Positions 1 through 8,689 are shown, numbered from the stretch's first letter. The stretch is 64,000 nt of DNA from Klebsiella terrigena (GCF_006539725.1 NZ_BJNO01000002.1:124001-188000), one strand, 5' to 3'. Notes: generated by a model not told the origin, from the sequence alone. Program-made: numbers and translations.

Positions 1-654
1 CCGTTTGGCTCGGTGGGCACCGATCTCCAGCCCCAGGGTTATGACATCGATATGGCGCGCTACCTGGCAAAGCAGATGAAGCTCAAGCTGCAGCTGGTGC
101 CGGTAACCAGCGCCAACCGGGTGCCCTATCTGCAGACCGATAAGGTCGATCTGGTGATCTCCAGCCTCGGCAAGAATGCGGAGCGCGAGAAGGTGATTGC
201 GTTCAGCCGCGCCTACGCGCCGTTCTTCCTCGGCGTTTTCGGGCCGAAGGGGGCCGAGCTGAAGGATGCGGCGGCGCTGAGTGGCAAAACCGTCGGCGTC
301 ACCCGCGGCGCGGTGGAGGACATGGTGCTGAGCGAGCTGGCGCCGAAAGAGGCGCAGATCAAGCGCTACGAGGATAACAACACCACGCTGTCAGCCTACC
401 TCTCGGGACAGGTGCAGTACCTGGCGACCGGCAACCTCGTGGTGGCGGCTATCTCCCGGCAAAATGCGCAGAAGGCGCCGGTACCGAGCTTTATGCTGAA
501 AGATTCGCCGTGCTTTATCGGCCTGAAAAAGAACGAGCCGGCGCTGAAGGAGAAGGTGGACGCGCTGATTGAGCAGGGCGTTAAGGACGGCACGCTCAAC
601 GCGCTGTCGCAGCAGTGGCTGAAAGCGCCGCTGCCCGCAGGCTTTGGCGCATAA
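1..654 (+). CDS. Amino-acid-type ABC transporter, periplasmic substrate-binding protein (5' end outside window)
   Basis: The reading frame is already open at base 1, so the N-terminus and signal peptide lie outside the window. The visible 217 residues have the SBP_bac_3 layout: a GYDIDMARYLA-like block, two alpha/beta lobes and a C-terminal GTLNALSQQWL-like helix. Proteins of this type bind a small polar solute in the periplasm and deliver it to the permeases encoded next. The operon context (two permeases, an ATPase, then allantoate-degrading enzymes) suggests allantoate or a related ureide as solute. It is probably one of the Klebsiella hpxF-hpxI transporter genes, but the exact letter is not assigned from sequence. 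Confidence 0.88.
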   Translation, partial: PFGSVGTDLQPQGYDIDMARYLAKQMKLKLQLVPVTSANRVPYLQTDKVDLVISSLGKNAEREKVIAFSRAYAPFFLGVFGPKGAELKDAAALSGKTVGVTRGAVEDMVLSELAPKEAQIKRYEDNNTTLSAYLSGQVQYLATGNLVVAAISRQNAQKAPVPSFMLKDSPCFIGLKKNEPALKEKVDALIEQGVKDGTLNALSQQWLKAPLPAGFGA

Positions 655-663
655 GGCCCCGGC

Positions 664-1329
664 ATGACGGAGCAACTTCATTTTTCTGAGCTCTGGCCGC
701 ACTGGCCAGAGCTGCTGGCGGGGCTGTGGGTCACCGTGCAGCTGACGGTGCTGGCGACGGCGGGCGGCCTGGCGATAGGCATTTTCGGTGCCGCCATTCG
801 CAGCGGGCGGGCGACGTGGTTCAGCCGCATCTGGGGCGGCTACGTGGAGCTGATACGCAATACGCCGTTCGTAGTGCAGCTGTTTTTTATCGTCTTTGGC
901 CTGCCCAACCTGGGCTTAAAGATGACCGCCGGTGAAGCCGCGCTGCTGGCGATGGTGATCAACCTCGGGGCCTACAGTACCGAGATCGTGCGCGCCGGGA
1001 TTCAGGTGACCCCCAAGGGACAGTGGGAGGCCGGGCGCGTGCTGGGGCTGAGCCGCACGCAGACCTTTATCCAGGTGGTTCTGCCGCCGGCGCTGCAGCG
1101 GATTTATCCGGCGCTGGTGAGCCAGTGCATCATCGTGATGCTGGGGTCGTCGGTGGTTTCGCAGGTTTCCTATGAGGAGCTGACCTTCGCGGCGAACCTG
1201 ATCCAGTCGCGAACCTTCCTCAGCTTTGAGGTCTATCTGGTTACCACGGGGATCTACCTGGTGCTGTCGATAACAATGCGCCAGCTGCTGATGGCAGCAG
1301 GGCGAAAATGGCTGGGAGTACGGGCATGA
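664..1329 (+). CDS. Amino-acid-type ABC transporter permease (HisM/GlnP family)
   Basis: This 221-residue inner-membrane protein has about five hydrophobic segments and the family EAA loop (GQWEAGRVLGLSRTQTF, around residues 119-135) that docks on the ATPase. The segment VELIRNTPFVVQLFF is typical of polar amino acid permeases. It starts 9 bases after the binding-protein stop and overlaps the second permease by four bases in an ATGA arrangement, so the two are translationally coupled. It forms half of a heterodimeric channel, presumably for allantoate or another ureide (inference from the downstream enzymes). Confidence 0.9.
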   Translation: MTEQLHFSELWPHWPELLAGLWVTVQLTVLATAGGLAIGIFGAAIRSGRATWFSRIWGGYVELIRNTPFVVQLFFIVFGLPNLGLKMTAGEAALLAMVINLGAYSTEIVRAGIQVTPKGQWEAGRVLGLSRTQTFIQVVLPPALQRIYPALVSQCIIVMLGSSVVSQVSYEELTFAANLIQSRTFLSFEVYLVTTGIYLVLSITMRQLLMAAGRKWLGVRA

Positions 1330-1985
1330 TGGTCACCTTTACCGACTGGGACATTATCCGCAATCTGCTGCTGGCCGGGCGCTGGACGGTGCTGCTGTCG
1401 CTGGTGGCGTTTCTCGGCGGCGCGCTGGTGACGCTCCCGCTGCTGCTGCTGCGCCTCACCGGCGGCCGCCAGGTCAGGCGGCTGATCCGCGGCTACGTTG
1501 AGCTGTTCCAGGGAACGCCGCTATTAATGCAGCTGTTCCTCGCCTTCTTCGGCGTGGCGCTGTTCGGCATCGACGTCTCGCCGTGGACCGCCGCGTCGAT
1601 GGCGCTGACCTTCTACACCAGCGCCTTTTTACTCGATATCTGGTTCGGTAGCATCCGCGCGCTGCCGAAAGGGCAGTGGGAGGCCTCGCGCTGCCTGGGG
1701 CTGAACTTCACCCAGACGCTGTGCCGGGTCGTTGCGCCGCAGGCGCTGCGCATCGCCATTGCCCCGACGGTGGGCTTCGCGGTGCAGGTGGTAAAAGGTA
1801 CCGCCCTGGCGTCGATTATCGGCTTCGTCGAGCTGACCAAGGCCGGGACGATGCTGACCAACGTCACCTACCAGCCGTTTAAGGTCTTTGCGCTGGTGGC
1901 GCTGGGCTACTTCATTCTGTGCTACCCGCTGTCCCGCTACAGCCGCTATCTGGAGAACAAATTCAATGCCTCTCATCACCATTAA
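1326..1985 (+). CDS. Amino-acid-type ABC transporter permease, second subunit
   Basis: This 219-residue membrane protein is homologous to the preceding permease. It carries VELFQGTPLLMQLF and the EAA-loop sequence KGQWEASRCLGLNFTQT. The ATG at 1326 overlaps the previous stop (ATGATG), so 1326 or 1329 is the start; the upstream in-frame GTG-type start at 1308 is less likely. Its end overlaps the ATPase gene by 20 bases. It is probably the partner subunit in the ureide importer of this operon. Confidence 0.88.
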   Translation: MMVTFTDWDIIRNLLLAGRWTVLLSLVAFLGGALVTLPLLLLRLTGGRQVRRLIRGYVELFQGTPLLMQLFLAFFGVALFGIDVSPWTAASMALTFYTSAFLLDIWFGSIRALPKGQWEASRCLGLNFTQTLCRVVAPQALRIAIAPTVGFAVQVVKGTALASIIGFVELTKAGTMLTNVTYQPFKVFALVALGYFILCYPLSRYSRYLENKFNASHHH

Positions 1986-2706
1986 TCAGATGCAGAAGTA
2001 CTACGGCGACAACCACGTGCTCAAAGGCGTCGATCTGGATATCGATATGGGCGAGGTTATCTCGATTATCGGCCGCAGCGGGTCGGGAAAAAGCACGCTG
2101 CTGCGCTGCATCAATGGCCTGGAAGGGTATCAGGACGGCAGCATTAAGCTGGGCGGGATGACCATCACCGACCGCGATTCGCAGGCCCGCGAGATCAGCC
2201 GCTCCGTCGGGATGGTGTTCCAGAACTTTAACCTGTTCCCGCACATGACGGCGCTGGAAAACGTGATGCTGGCCCCGCGGCGGGTGCTGAAAAAGAGCGC
2301 CGCCGAGTGCCGCGAGCTGGCGCGGCAGATGCTGGAAAAAGTGGGGCTTGGCGACCGCCTGGACTACTATCCGGCCAATCTTTCCGGCGGCCAGCAGCAG
2401 CGGGTGGCGATTGCCCGGGCGCTGGCGATGTCGCCGAAGGTCCTGCTCTGCGATGAGATAACCTCGGCGCTGGACCCCGAGCTGGTTGGCGAAGTGCTCA
2501 AGGTCCTTGAGCAGCTGGCCGCCGAGGGCATGACGCTGATCCTCGTGACCCATGAAATGAATTTTGCCCGTGAAGTGGGCGACCGCGTGGTGTTTATGCA
2601 TCAGGGGCGCGTCTGGGAGCAGGGCGACAGCAAGACGCTGTTCGCCAACCCGCAGACCCTCGAGCTGAAGCAGTTTATCTCCTCCGTGCGCGGCTTAAAT
2701 CAATAA
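1966..2706 (+). CDS. Amino-acid-type ABC transporter ATP-binding protein (GlnQ/HisP family)
   Basis: This is a 246-residue ATPase. It has Walker A GRSGSGKST near residue 36, a Q-loop in VGMVFQNFNLF, the signature LSGGQQQRVAIARAL, and Walker B VLLCDEITSALD followed by the switch histidine in LVTHEM. The start ATG at 1966 gives the normal family length and lies inside the 3' end of the permease gene. A longer frame starting at 1888 would only add permease antisense-frame residues. The protein energises the importer and ends 10 bases before the transaminase gene, consistent with one operon. Confidence 0.93.
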   Translation: MPLITINQMQKYYGDNHVLKGVDLDIDMGEVISIIGRSGSGKSTLLRCINGLEGYQDGSIKLGGMTITDRDSQAREISRSVGMVFQNFNLFPHMTALENVMLAPRRVLKKSAAECRELARQMLEKVGLGDRLDYYPANLSGGQQQRVAIARALAMSPKVLLCDEITSALDPELVGEVLKVLEQLAAEGMTLILVTHEMNFAREVGDRVVFMHQGRVWEQGDSKTLFANPQTLELKQFISSVRGLNQ

Positions 2707-2716
2707 GGAATTAACG

Positions 2717-3958
2717 ATGGATATCACTCAGTTTTCGCAAATTAACCCGCCGCCGCGCCTGCTGATGGGGCCGGGACCGATCAACGCCGACCCGCGCGTG
2801 CTGCGCGCCATGTCGAGCCAGCTTATCGGCCAGTATGACCCGGCGATGACCCACTATATGAACGAAGTGATGGCCCTGTATCGCGGCGTGTTTCGCACCG
2901 ATAACCGCTGGACGATGCTGGTAGACGGCACCTCGCGCGCCGGCATCGAGGCGATTCTGGTCTCCGCCATCCGTCCCGGCGACCGGGTGCTGGTGCCGGT
3001 ATTTGGCCGCTTCGGTCACCTGCTGTGCGAAATCGCCCGCCGCTGCCGCGCCGAGGTCCATACCATTGAGGTGCCGTGGGGAGAGGTCTTCAGCCCGCAG
3101 CAGATTGAGGATGCCATCCGGCGCGTCCGCCCGCGCCTGCTGCTCACGGTGCAGGGCGATACCTCCACCACCATGCTGCAGCCGCTGGCCGAGCTGGGCG
3201 AAATCTGCCGCCGCTACGACGTGCTGTTCTATACCGATGCCACCGCGTCGCTGGGCGGTAACGCCCTCGAAAGCGATGCCTGGGGGCTGGACGCGGTATC
3301 GGCGGGGATGCAGAAGTGTCTCGGCGGCCCGTCCGGGACCTCGCCCGTGACCCTGAGCGCACGGATGGAGGAGGCTATTCGTCGCCGCAAGTGCGTAGAA
3401 GAGGGGATCCGCACCGAGGCCCATCTCGACGGCGTTGATGAGGCTATCTACTCCAACTACTTCGATCTCGGCATGATCATGGACTACTGGGGGCCGGAGC
3501 GCCTCAACCACCATACCGAGGCCACTTCGGCGCTGTTCGCCGCCCGCGAATGCGCCCGCCTGATCCTTGAGGAGGGGCTGGATAACGGCATTGCCCGGCA
3601 TAAGCTGCACGGCGATGCGCTGCTGAAGGGGATCCAGGCGATGGGGCTGGAGACCTTCGGCGACCTCAGGCACAAGATGAACAACGTCCTCGGGGTCGTT
3701 ATCCCGCAGGGGATCAACGGCGACCAGCTGCGTAAAATCATGCTCGACGATTTCGCGATAGAGATAGGCACCTCGTTCGGCCCGCTGCACGGCAAGGTAT
3801 GGCGTATCGGCACGATGGGCTACAACGCGCGCAAGGATTGCGTAATGACCACCCTCAGCGCCCTGGAGTCGGTGCTGAACCACCTCAAGTTTGCCACCAC
3901 CCAGGGCGCCGGTATGCAGGCGGCATGGGATCACTACCGCAGCGAGACTCCGCAATGA
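2717..3958 (+). CDS. hpxJ: Ureidoglycine aminotransferase (HpxJ; class V PLP enzyme)
   Basis: This 413-residue class V aminotransferase belongs to the alanine-glyoxylate/PucG group. The PLP lysine is K200 in SAGMQKCLGG and the ring-pairing aspartate is D174 in YTDAT. In Klebsiella purine catabolism HpxJ is described as a ureidoglycine transaminase that yields oxalurate. A good ribosome-binding site (AAGGA) precedes the ATG. The gene sits between the ABC ATPase and allantoate amidohydrolase, which produces its substrate, and it overlaps the next gene by ATGA. A general alanine-glyoxylate aminotransferase activity is the alternative; context favours the ureide role. Confidence 0.85.
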   Translation: MDITQFSQINPPPRLLMGPGPINADPRVLRAMSSQLIGQYDPAMTHYMNEVMALYRGVFRTDNRWTMLVDGTSRAGIEAILVSAIRPGDRVLVPVFGRFGHLLCEIARRCRAEVHTIEVPWGEVFSPQQIEDAIRRVRPRLLLTVQGDTSTTMLQPLAELGEICRRYDVLFYTDATASLGGNALESDAWGLDAVSAGMQKCLGGPSGTSPVTLSARMEEAIRRRKCVEEGIRTEAHLDGVDEAIYSNYFDLGMIMDYWGPERLNHHTEATSALFAARECARLILEEGLDNGIARHKLHGDALLKGIQAMGLETFGDLRHKMNNVLGVVIPQGINGDQLRKIMLDDFAIEIGTSFGPLHGKVWRIGTMGYNARKDCVMTTLSALESVLNHLKFATTQGAGMQAAWDHYRSETPQ

Positions 3959-5217
3959 GCCAGACGGTACGCCAGCAGGCGGAGTGGGCGCAGGCCGCGG
4001 CGCGGGTGATGGCGCGGGCCGACGAGCTGGCCGCGATCAGCGAAAGCGCGGATGCGCTGACCCGGGTCTATCTTTCACCGCAGCATCTGCAGGCTAACCA
4101 GCAGGTCGCCCGCTGGATGAGCGAGGCCGGGATGCGCGTCTGGCAGGATAGCGTCGGCAATATCTGCGGCCGCTACGAAGGTGAGCAGGAGGGCGCGGCG
4201 GCTATTTTGCTGGGTTCGCATCTCGATACCGTGCGCAATGCCGGGCGCTACGACGGCATGCTGGGGGTGCTGACGGCGATCGAGGTCGTACACAGCCTCT
4301 ATCTGCAGGGACGACGGCCGGCGCGGGCGATTGAGATTGTCGGCTTCTGCGACGAGGAGGGGACCCGTTTCGGCATCACCCTGCTCGGCAGCCGGGGGGT
4401 GACCGGCACCTGGCCCGAGGGCTGGCTGGCGCAGACCGACGCCAAAGGCATCAGCGTGGCGCAGGCGATGGCGCAGGCCGGGCTCGATCCGACGCGGGTC
4501 GCGCGCTCTGCCCGCCGGGTGGAGGAGATTGCCGCCTATCTGGAGCTGCATATTGAGCAGGGGCCGTGCCTCGAACAGGCGGGGCTGGCGCTGGGCGTGG
4601 TTGAGGCGATCAACGGCGCGCGTCGCCTGAACTGCCGTTTTCTGGGCGAGGCGGGCCACGCGGGGACGGTACCGATGAGCCACCGCCGGGACGCGCTGGC
4701 CGCCGCCGCCGAATGGATGACGCTGATTGAGAGCCGTACCCGCCAGCAGGGGGGCAACCTCGTGGCGACGGTGGGCACCCTGCACTGCGCGCCGGGGGCG
4801 GTCAACGTGATCCCCGGCGAGGTCACGCTGAGCCTTGATATTCGCGGTCCGCACGAGGATCCGCTGGAGGCGCTGCTGGATACGCTGCTCGACGATGCGC
4901 GGACGATTGCCGACCGCCGCGGCCTGCAGTTTGGCTGCGAGGAGTTCTACCGGATTGCGGCCACCGCCTGCGATCAGCGGCTGCAGCAGGTGCTGAGTAC
5001 GGCCGTGTGCCGGGTGCAGGATTGCTCCCTGTCGCTGCCGAGCGGCGCCGGACACGACGCCATCGCGATGGCCGAACGCTGGCCGGTAGGTATGCTGTTT
5101 GTCCGCTGCAAAGGCGGCGTCAGCCATCACCCTGCGGAGTCGGTGACGGCGGCGGACGTTGCGCTGGCGATCGCCGCGTTTAGCCAGGCAACCCTCGCCC
5201 TGAGCGATATGACCTGA
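3955..5217 (+). CDS. hpxK: Allantoate amidohydrolase (HpxK; M20/carbamoylase family)
   Basis: This 420-residue metalloamidase belongs to the hydantoinase/carbamoylase family. Likely metal ligands are H89 in LGSHLDT, D100 in GRYDG, E134/E135 in CDEEGTRFG, H199 in LELHIEQGP and a late histidine in GVSHHPAES. Allantoate amidohydrolases release ammonium and CO2 from allantoate to give ureidoglycine, the substrate of the preceding transaminase. The start is the ATG overlapping the hpxJ stop (ATGA). A much longer in-frame extension from 3799 is only a shadow of hpxJ. It is the last gene of the operon and is followed by a GC-rich hairpin. Confidence 0.87.
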   Translation: MSQTVRQQAEWAQAAARVMARADELAAISESADALTRVYLSPQHLQANQQVARWMSEAGMRVWQDSVGNICGRYEGEQEGAAAILLGSHLDTVRNAGRYDGMLGVLTAIEVVHSLYLQGRRPARAIEIVGFCDEEGTRFGITLLGSRGVTGTWPEGWLAQTDAKGISVAQAMAQAGLDPTRVARSARRVEEIAAYLELHIEQGPCLEQAGLALGVVEAINGARRLNCRFLGEAGHAGTVPMSHRRDALAAAAEWMTLIESRTRQQGGNLVATVGTLHCAPGAVNVIPGEVTLSLDIRGPHEDPLEALLDTLLDDARTIADRRGLQFGCEEFYRIAATACDQRLQQVLSTAVCRVQDCSLSLPSGAGHDAIAMAERWPVGMLFVRCKGGVSHHPAESVTAADVALAIAAFSQATLALSDMT

Positions 5218-5223
5218 CGCTCT

Positions 5224-5256
5224 TCCCCCCGCGTTGGCGCCGGAAAACCGGGGGGA
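5224..5256 (+). terminator. GC-rich hairpin after the allantoate operon
   Basis: T plus six C plus G (5224-5231) can pair with C plus six G plus A (5249-5256), an 8 bp stem directly after the hpxK stop. There is no clear T-run, so termination by this hairpin alone is uncertain. The remaining stretch to 5513 shows no convincing gene. Confidence 0.4.
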
Positions 5257-5513
5257 TGTGTAAAGAAATTAGCACTAAATGCTAAAAATGCCGCAGGCGA
5301 TCGCTATACCATCCGCGGCACTGACCTCGTCGCCATGGATTGGTAGTCAGTTGGAAAAATTCCGCGGGGTCAGTCCACTCTCTTCCTCCACCGTTGATAC
5401 CCCCTTAGTGCTCCTGATTTACGCCGCCGCAATGCGGGTTTTTGATGTGCCGAATCTCATCGGGCTGGTATGCTGCGTTTTGAGAGAGACAACGTTGTTT
5501 GAGAGACATGCCA

Positions 5514-6419
5514 ATGCCTGATTTACAAAAACATTTGCCTCCCAAGGCCCCGCTGGCCGCTGGCCGGGCCAACCTGCTGCCCGCGCTATTGGTGATTATC
5601 GCCGTATCGGCGCTCTGTATTTTTATCTCAAAACCCTTAGGCCCCTGGAACGTGATATTTGCCAACTCCGGACTCTATATCGATCTGCTGGCCCTGCTGT
5701 TTCTGGTATTTATGCTGTGGAATTCGGCAAAAGTCAGAATGAGCCACGTGGCGGTAAACTGGGTGCGCTACGGGCTGCTGCTGTGGATCGCCGGCGGTAC
5801 CTTCGATTTAATGGATGAGATTTTCGTCCAGCCGCGATGGATGGGCTACTACTGCGAAGATCTGCTGCGCCTGTCCGGCATGCTCCTGACCACTATCGGG
5901 ATCTACAAAATTATCGATCGCATTAACATCCTCTACGTCGACGCGCGCTCGCAGTCGCTGAAGGATGAATTAACCCAGCTGCCCAACCGGCGCTTCTTTA
6001 TCGATACCATTCGCGAAAAGCAGGGCCACCAGCTGGCGCTGATGATTCTCGATATCGACTTCTTCAAGAAAATAAATGACACCTACGGCCACCTGATGGG
6101 CGATGAGGTGCTGTTTGCGCTCGGCAAGCAGCTGGCAAAATTAACCAGCGACAAAATACAGCCGGCGAGGATTGGCGGCGAAGAGTTCGCCATTATCGTC
6201 GACGGGATGTCGCCAGAAGAGGTGCGTAGCCTGGCGCAGTCGATTCTGGAGAACGTCCGCACCATTCTGATTAACAGCGATTACCCGCTGTCGGTGAGCA
6301 TTGGCGTCGGCATGCGCGGGCGCGATGAGCCGCAGGAGGCGTTTATCAAGAAAGTAGATGAAGCGCTCTACAAGGCGAAAAACAGCGGCCGCGGCCGGGT
6401 GGAGTGGGCCGCAGCCTGA
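5514..6419 (+). CDS. Membrane-anchored diguanylate cyclase (GGDEF domain)
   Basis: This protein of about 301 residues would make the second messenger c-di-GMP from GTP. Four hydrophobic segments occupy roughly residues 20-38, 53-69, 83-96 and 116-134. They precede a complete GGDEF domain with the active-site motif GGEEF at 221-225. No RxxD inhibitory site is visible just before the motif, so product feedback may be weak. Possible starts are TTG 5499, ATG 5508 and ATG 5514; 5514 has a GAGAG element at a good distance. It stands alone between the hpx operon and a convergent AraC-type gene. The membrane half may sense a signal, but no known sensor domain is recognised. Confidence 0.87.
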   Translation: MPDLQKHLPPKAPLAAGRANLLPALLVIIAVSALCIFISKPLGPWNVIFANSGLYIDLLALLFLVFMLWNSAKVRMSHVAVNWVRYGLLLWIAGGTFDLMDEIFVQPRWMGYYCEDLLRLSGMLLTTIGIYKIIDRINILYVDARSQSLKDELTQLPNRRFFIDTIREKQGHQLALMILDIDFFKKINDTYGHLMGDEVLFALGKQLAKLTSDKIQPARIGGEEFAIIVDGMSPEEVRSLAQSILENVRTILINSDYPLSVSIGVGMRGRDEPQEAFIKKVDEALYKAKNSGRGRVEWAAA

Positions 6420-6427
6420 GGCGGAAA

Positions 6428-7261
6428 TTACGCCTGCTGCGCGCTGCGGCAGTGGCGACGATATTCTGAAGGAGAGCGCTCGGTGTAGCGTTTAAAGACC
6501 CGGCAAAAATAGTTGCTGTCAACGAAGCCGCAGTTATGGGCGATCTCTTTGACCTTTAAATCATAGCCGCGCAGCAGCTTTTTGGCTTTTTCCAGCCGGA
6601 CGCGGGTCAGATATTCGTTGAACCCAACGGAGCCCGACTTCTGGAATATATGCGAGAGGTAGTTGGGGGTAATATGGAAACGTTTCGCCACCGACTCCCG
6701 GGTTAAGGGCTGGCTGAGGTTGTCCTCCAGAAAATCCTGGACGGCCAAAAACAGATCGCGGCTCCGGCTAACCTGCATCTCAAGGCCGACGAGCTGCTCA
6801 AGACAATGGTTTAATAGTGCAGACACCACCAGCCTGGCGGTGACCGGGTCCGGCTGAAGGCAGATTTCATTCAGCGCCAACAGCAGATACGATCCGACGC
6901 GAGGCCCCAGTCGGGCGACGTTCTGCTTCTCCGTGTGCAGCTGCTTGCCATCCCAGCGCTGGATGCAGAATCCCAGCTTTTGTCTACCGAACAGGATACT
7001 CAGCGTAGAAGCCGGGCCGGTCCACTCCGGTAGCGTCCATTTCCCTGCCTGCACGTACAGCACCTGCGATAGCGTTAGCTGGCTATCAGACAGCGGCAAA
7101 CCGCGCTCTTTAAGCTCGCCATCGAGGACAATTTCCAGCCGGGGGAAGGGCACTTTATAGGCCAGCTCAGGGACCGATACGTCCGGCTCCGGGAATCTGA
7201 CCTGCAGCGTATCCTGCTGATTGACCAGGCGATGTAGAATTTCAGGCAGATCCGCAATCAT
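6428..7261 (-). CDS. yijO: AraC-family transcriptional regulator, YijO-like
   Basis: This is a 277-residue regulator with an N-terminal cupin-like sensing domain (LEIVLDGEL, VLYVQAGKW) and a C-terminal double helix-turn-helix (about residues 170-265). The C-terminal half includes ESVAKRF, NYLSHIFQ and the AraC signature VKEIAHNCGFVDSNYFCRVFKR. It resembles E. coli YijO, which neighbours the frw-pfl genes there as here. It is transcribed divergently from the PhyH dioxygenase gene, sharing 251 bases of upstream DNA, so it may control that gene as well as the frw cluster (inference). Confidence 0.85.
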   Translation of the reverse strand: MIADLPEILHRLVNQQDTLQVRFPEPDVSVPELAYKVPFPRLEIVLDGELKERGLPLSDSQLTLSQVLYVQAGKWTLPEWTGPASTLSILFGRQKLGFCIQRWDGKQLHTEKQNVARLGPRVGSYLLLALNEICLQPDPVTARLVVSALLNHCLEQLVGLEMQVSRSRDLFLAVQDFLEDNLSQPLTRESVAKRFHITPNYLSHIFQKSGSVGFNEYLTRVRLEKAKKLLRGYDLKVKEIAHNCGFVDSNYFCRVFKRYTERSPSEYRRHCRSAQQA

Positions 7262-7512
7262 CCTCTAAACCCCGAAAGATAGCTATTATCCTTTTGATTA
7301 TAAACTATTTTATAAATTAATGACGCGATTGGATCACCTTGCAGAGCGCTGGCTTCGCCGCGGGCGGTAGCAGATGCGAAGATTTTGATGGCAATCACAG
7401 TTTGCTCTCCCGCGTACGGATATCCAGTTTTTCGTAGGATTAGCCTCATGTATTTCAGCAGGCCGGCGTTTAAAGTTTATTTCGTGTTATCGAAAGGTTA
7501 AGGGAAATAAAT

Positions 7513-8280
7513 ATGGAACATCAGTCTGCCGTATATCTGGATGCGCTTGGCGCCAATATTGCGCTCACAGAAAAGATGAAAGAGGAGCTGAATACCCTCG
7601 GCTACACTGTGGTGCATCGCGTCGCCGACCCGCAATGGCTGGAAGCAATGCGGGACCTTATCGACGCGATTGTTGAGAAAGAGGGGGATAATCTCGCCAT
7701 CGAACACCATCAGGAAGCCACGGCGACCCGTATTGCCAACCTGATTAACAAGGGGGTGATTTGGGAGAAAGTTTGGTCCCATCCGCTGATCCTCTCCGCC
7801 TGTCGCTATATTTTTCAGGGCGATTTTAAGGTTTCCAGCCTCAACGCGCGGGAAGCGTTGCGCAACGGCGGCAGCCAGCCGCTACATGCCGACTGGAAAA
7901 AACCGCGGCCGGATTTTCCGAAAGTGCATCTGGTCAATACGATTTGGGCCATTGATGATTTAAGCGCCGAAAATGGCGCACCGCGCATTATTCCCGGCAC
8001 TCATCTGCGACCGGAACTGCCGGAGGAGGTGCTGGAGGACCCCGAACTGCCGCATCCTGACGAGGTGGTGTTCGCCGCGCCAGCGGGAAGCGTGATGATT
8101 TATAACGCCCATACCTGGCATGGCGGCACCTGTAATCACATCGGCAGCAGAAGGCGCGTGCTGCACGGCCTCTATATTGACAGACAAGATACGCCGCAGC
8201 AGGACCAGCAGCGCTGGCTCAAACCCGAAACGGCAAGTCGTCTCACGCCGGCGCAAAAATGGTTGCTTGATGTGAAGTAG
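7513..8280 (+). CDS. PhyH-family Fe(II)/2-oxoglutarate dioxygenase
   Basis: This 255-residue protein has a double-stranded beta-helix fold signature. The metal-binding HxD is H125/D127 in PLHADWKK. The distal histidine is H203 in HTWHGG (H200 is an alternative), and an arginine near 213-215 in SRRRVLHG probably binds 2-oxoglutarate. Members hydroxylate small molecules using oxygen and 2-oxoglutarate; the substrate here is unknown. An AAGGTTAAGG element precedes the ATG. It lies between the YijO regulator and the frw-pfl genes and converges on frwD. I do not recall this gene at the equivalent E. coli locus, so it looks like a lineage-specific insertion. Confidence 0.82.
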   Translation: MEHQSAVYLDALGANIALTEKMKEELNTLGYTVVHRVADPQWLEAMRDLIDAIVEKEGDNLAIEHHQEATATRIANLINKGVIWEKVWSHPLILSACRYIFQGDFKVSSLNAREALRNGGSQPLHADWKKPRPDFPKVHLVNTIWAIDDLSAENGAPRIIPGTHLRPELPEEVLEDPELPHPDEVVFAAPAGSVMIYNAHTWHGGTCNHIGSRRRVLHGLYIDRQDTPQQDQQRWLKPETASRLTPAQKWLLDVK

Positions 8281-8291
8281 GCCAGCGCAAT

Positions 8292-8320
8292 AAGGGCGGA
8301 TTCAGGGGATCCGCCCTTTG
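8292..8320. terminator. Bidirectional terminator-like hairpin between the dioxygenase gene and frwD
   Basis: AAGGGCGGAT (8292-8301) and ATCCGCCCTT (8309-8318) form a perfect 10 bp stem with a 7 base loop. It lies between the convergent ends of the dioxygenase gene (8280) and frwD (8333). The T-tracts are short on both sides. Confidence 0.6.
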
Positions 8321-8332
8321 CTGAAGAGACGC

Positions 8333-8674
8333 TCAGGGAATGTCCAGATAGACGACCGGTTTTTTCATGATGCACTTCACCGCCTCAATAATCTGCTGCG
8401 GCTGAAGTAAAAAAGTTTTGATACTGGTTTTAATGGTTCGAACGCCGATAAACCGTTGCGCATCGTCAATTTCAATATCTGTCACCAGCAGCACCACGTC
8501 GGCGTGGGTAATATCGTCAGGGTTGATCTTATTCTCAACGCCTAATGCGCCCTGGGTTTCAATTTTCATATGCCATTTTTCATGGTGCCCGACTTTTACC
8601 AAACGTTCCGCCGCCATATAGGTATGCGCCACGCCGCTGACGCAGGCGGTCACCGCTACGATATTCAGTTCCAT
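8333..8674 (-). CDS. frwD: PTS fructose-like enzyme IIB component (FrwD)
   Basis: This 113-residue IIB domain of the fructose family has the phospho-accepting cysteine in VTACVSGVAHTYMAAERL near residue 11. It closely resembles E. coli FrwD and is a paralogue of FrwB encoded at 11877-12197. In the PTS, the IIB cysteine takes phosphate from IIA and passes it to sugar bound by IIC. It is the last gene of the frwC-frwB-pflD-pflC-frwD operon, 15 bases after pflC. The substrate of this PTS is not established. Confidence 0.88.
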   Translation of the reverse strand: MELNIVAVTACVSGVAHTYMAAERLVKVGHHEKWHMKIETQGALGVENKINPDDITHADVVLLVTDIEIDDAQRFIGVRTIKTSIKTFLLQPQQIIEAVKCIMKKPVVYLDIP

Positions 8675-8689
8675 ATTCTCCTCCGGGCG

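Noticed and set aside
4075-5130. Long open frame on the minus strand opposite hpxK
   Set aside because: It is a shadow of a GC-rich gene: no family features, no ribosome-binding site, and fully covered by hpxK.
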